This document shows, piece by piece, positions 63,777 through 64,000 of a stretch of DNA of 64,000 bases. Each line of letters starts with the position of its first letter. Positions within the stretch are counted from its first letter, which is position 1. The DNA comes from Cladocopium goreaui (lineage: Eukaryota; Sar; Dinophyceae; Suessiales; Symbiodiniaceae): positions 129,501-193,500 of the forward strand of contig CAMXCT020001090.1 of assembly GCA_947184155.2 (NCBI GenBank), in the 5' to 3' direction. Below the pieces are notes generated by a model. That model made no database searches. It worked only from the letters and a program-made list of their open reading frames with translations, and had not been told where the DNA came from. Made by a program: the position numbers and the translations under genes.

Positions 63777-64000
63777 GTAGGAAAGTGTAAATCAAAGTCG
63801 AGATTCAGGCCAAACAAAATTAAAGGGGTCTAAGACTGAGCCACGGCACTACATGGACCAGCCTTCATTTGTTTTGTTGTCCCAGGGCTGTGAAGCTGAT
63901 TCTGAAACCAGTCTTGCTCATTCAAACTGAAACATGCAAAGTTATTTGGTATAGTGATCGTCACAGGTTGTTCCACATGTCGATGTCCAACTGCTGATTC
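63777..64000. other. No gene seen
   Basis: About 220 bp upstream of the minus-strand ORF. No clear TATA box or spliced-leader acceptor; an AG-rich acceptor cannot be chosen. Confidence 0.4.

Overview
The window looks like nuclear DNA of a dinoflagellate, most like Symbiodiniaceae or a relative. The grounds are a LINE-type retrotransposon carrying its own cytosine-5 DNA methyltransferase (a class reported from Symbiodinium), a spliced-leader-like remnant at that element's exact 5' end, small multi-exon genes with short introns including a GA...AG one, and a very large load of satellites, minisatellites and inverted repeats. There is no operon structure, Shine-Dalgarno pattern, CRISPR array, tRNA or rRNA that I can see.

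Layout. 0-3 kb: a minisatellite and word-rich noncoding DNA. 3.05-9.07 kb: a broken or intron-containing gene of unknown function. Its reading frame continues across a 4.45-kb repeat block (3093-7539) that ends in 32-bp inverted repeats and is flanked by ATACCG. 9.58-14.07 kb: a giant imperfect palindrome. 14.2-17.2 kb: microsatellites and a GC-cluster repeat. 17.4-21.9 kb: a 2.24-kb tandem duplication. 22-30 kb: scattered exon-like pieces, including a Cys-rich module with one internal stop. 30.8-34.5 kb: satellites and simple repeats.

34,947-45,606 is the centrepiece: a complete-looking 10.6-kb non-LTR retrotransposon bounded by a perfect 14-bp target-site duplication (GTCAAAAGTTGGAT). In order it encodes a C5 DNA methyltransferase, a 905-residue protein of unknown function ending in a coiled coil, and an APE endonuclease / reverse transcriptase / zinc-knuckle / RNase H polyprotein. 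The endonuclease part sits in a shifted frame.

45.8-53.8 kb: a trinucleotide array, a higher-order array of GC-rich hairpins plus ~21-bp repeats, a 93-bp tandem array, and a second copy of the ~237-bp satellite of 31-32.7 kb. 54.2-55.75 kb: a five-exon gene with a methyltransferase-like first motif. 56-59.65 kb: exons of a second dinoflagellate-type gene. 60-61.5 kb: minisatellites, one carrying an inverted copy of a 33-bp sequence from the left end of the window. 61.8-63.8 kb: a minus-strand gene rich in Lys-Pro-Ala.

The retrotransposon ORFs probably work together: the polyprotein nicks target DNA, reverse-transcribes and removes RNA, the 905-residue protein probably packages RNA, and the methyltransferase could methylate new copies or the target. 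The other genes show no functional link to each other. Most ORFs longer than 60 codons here are by-products of repeats whose unit is a multiple of three. Exon boundaries were read by eye and need transcript support.
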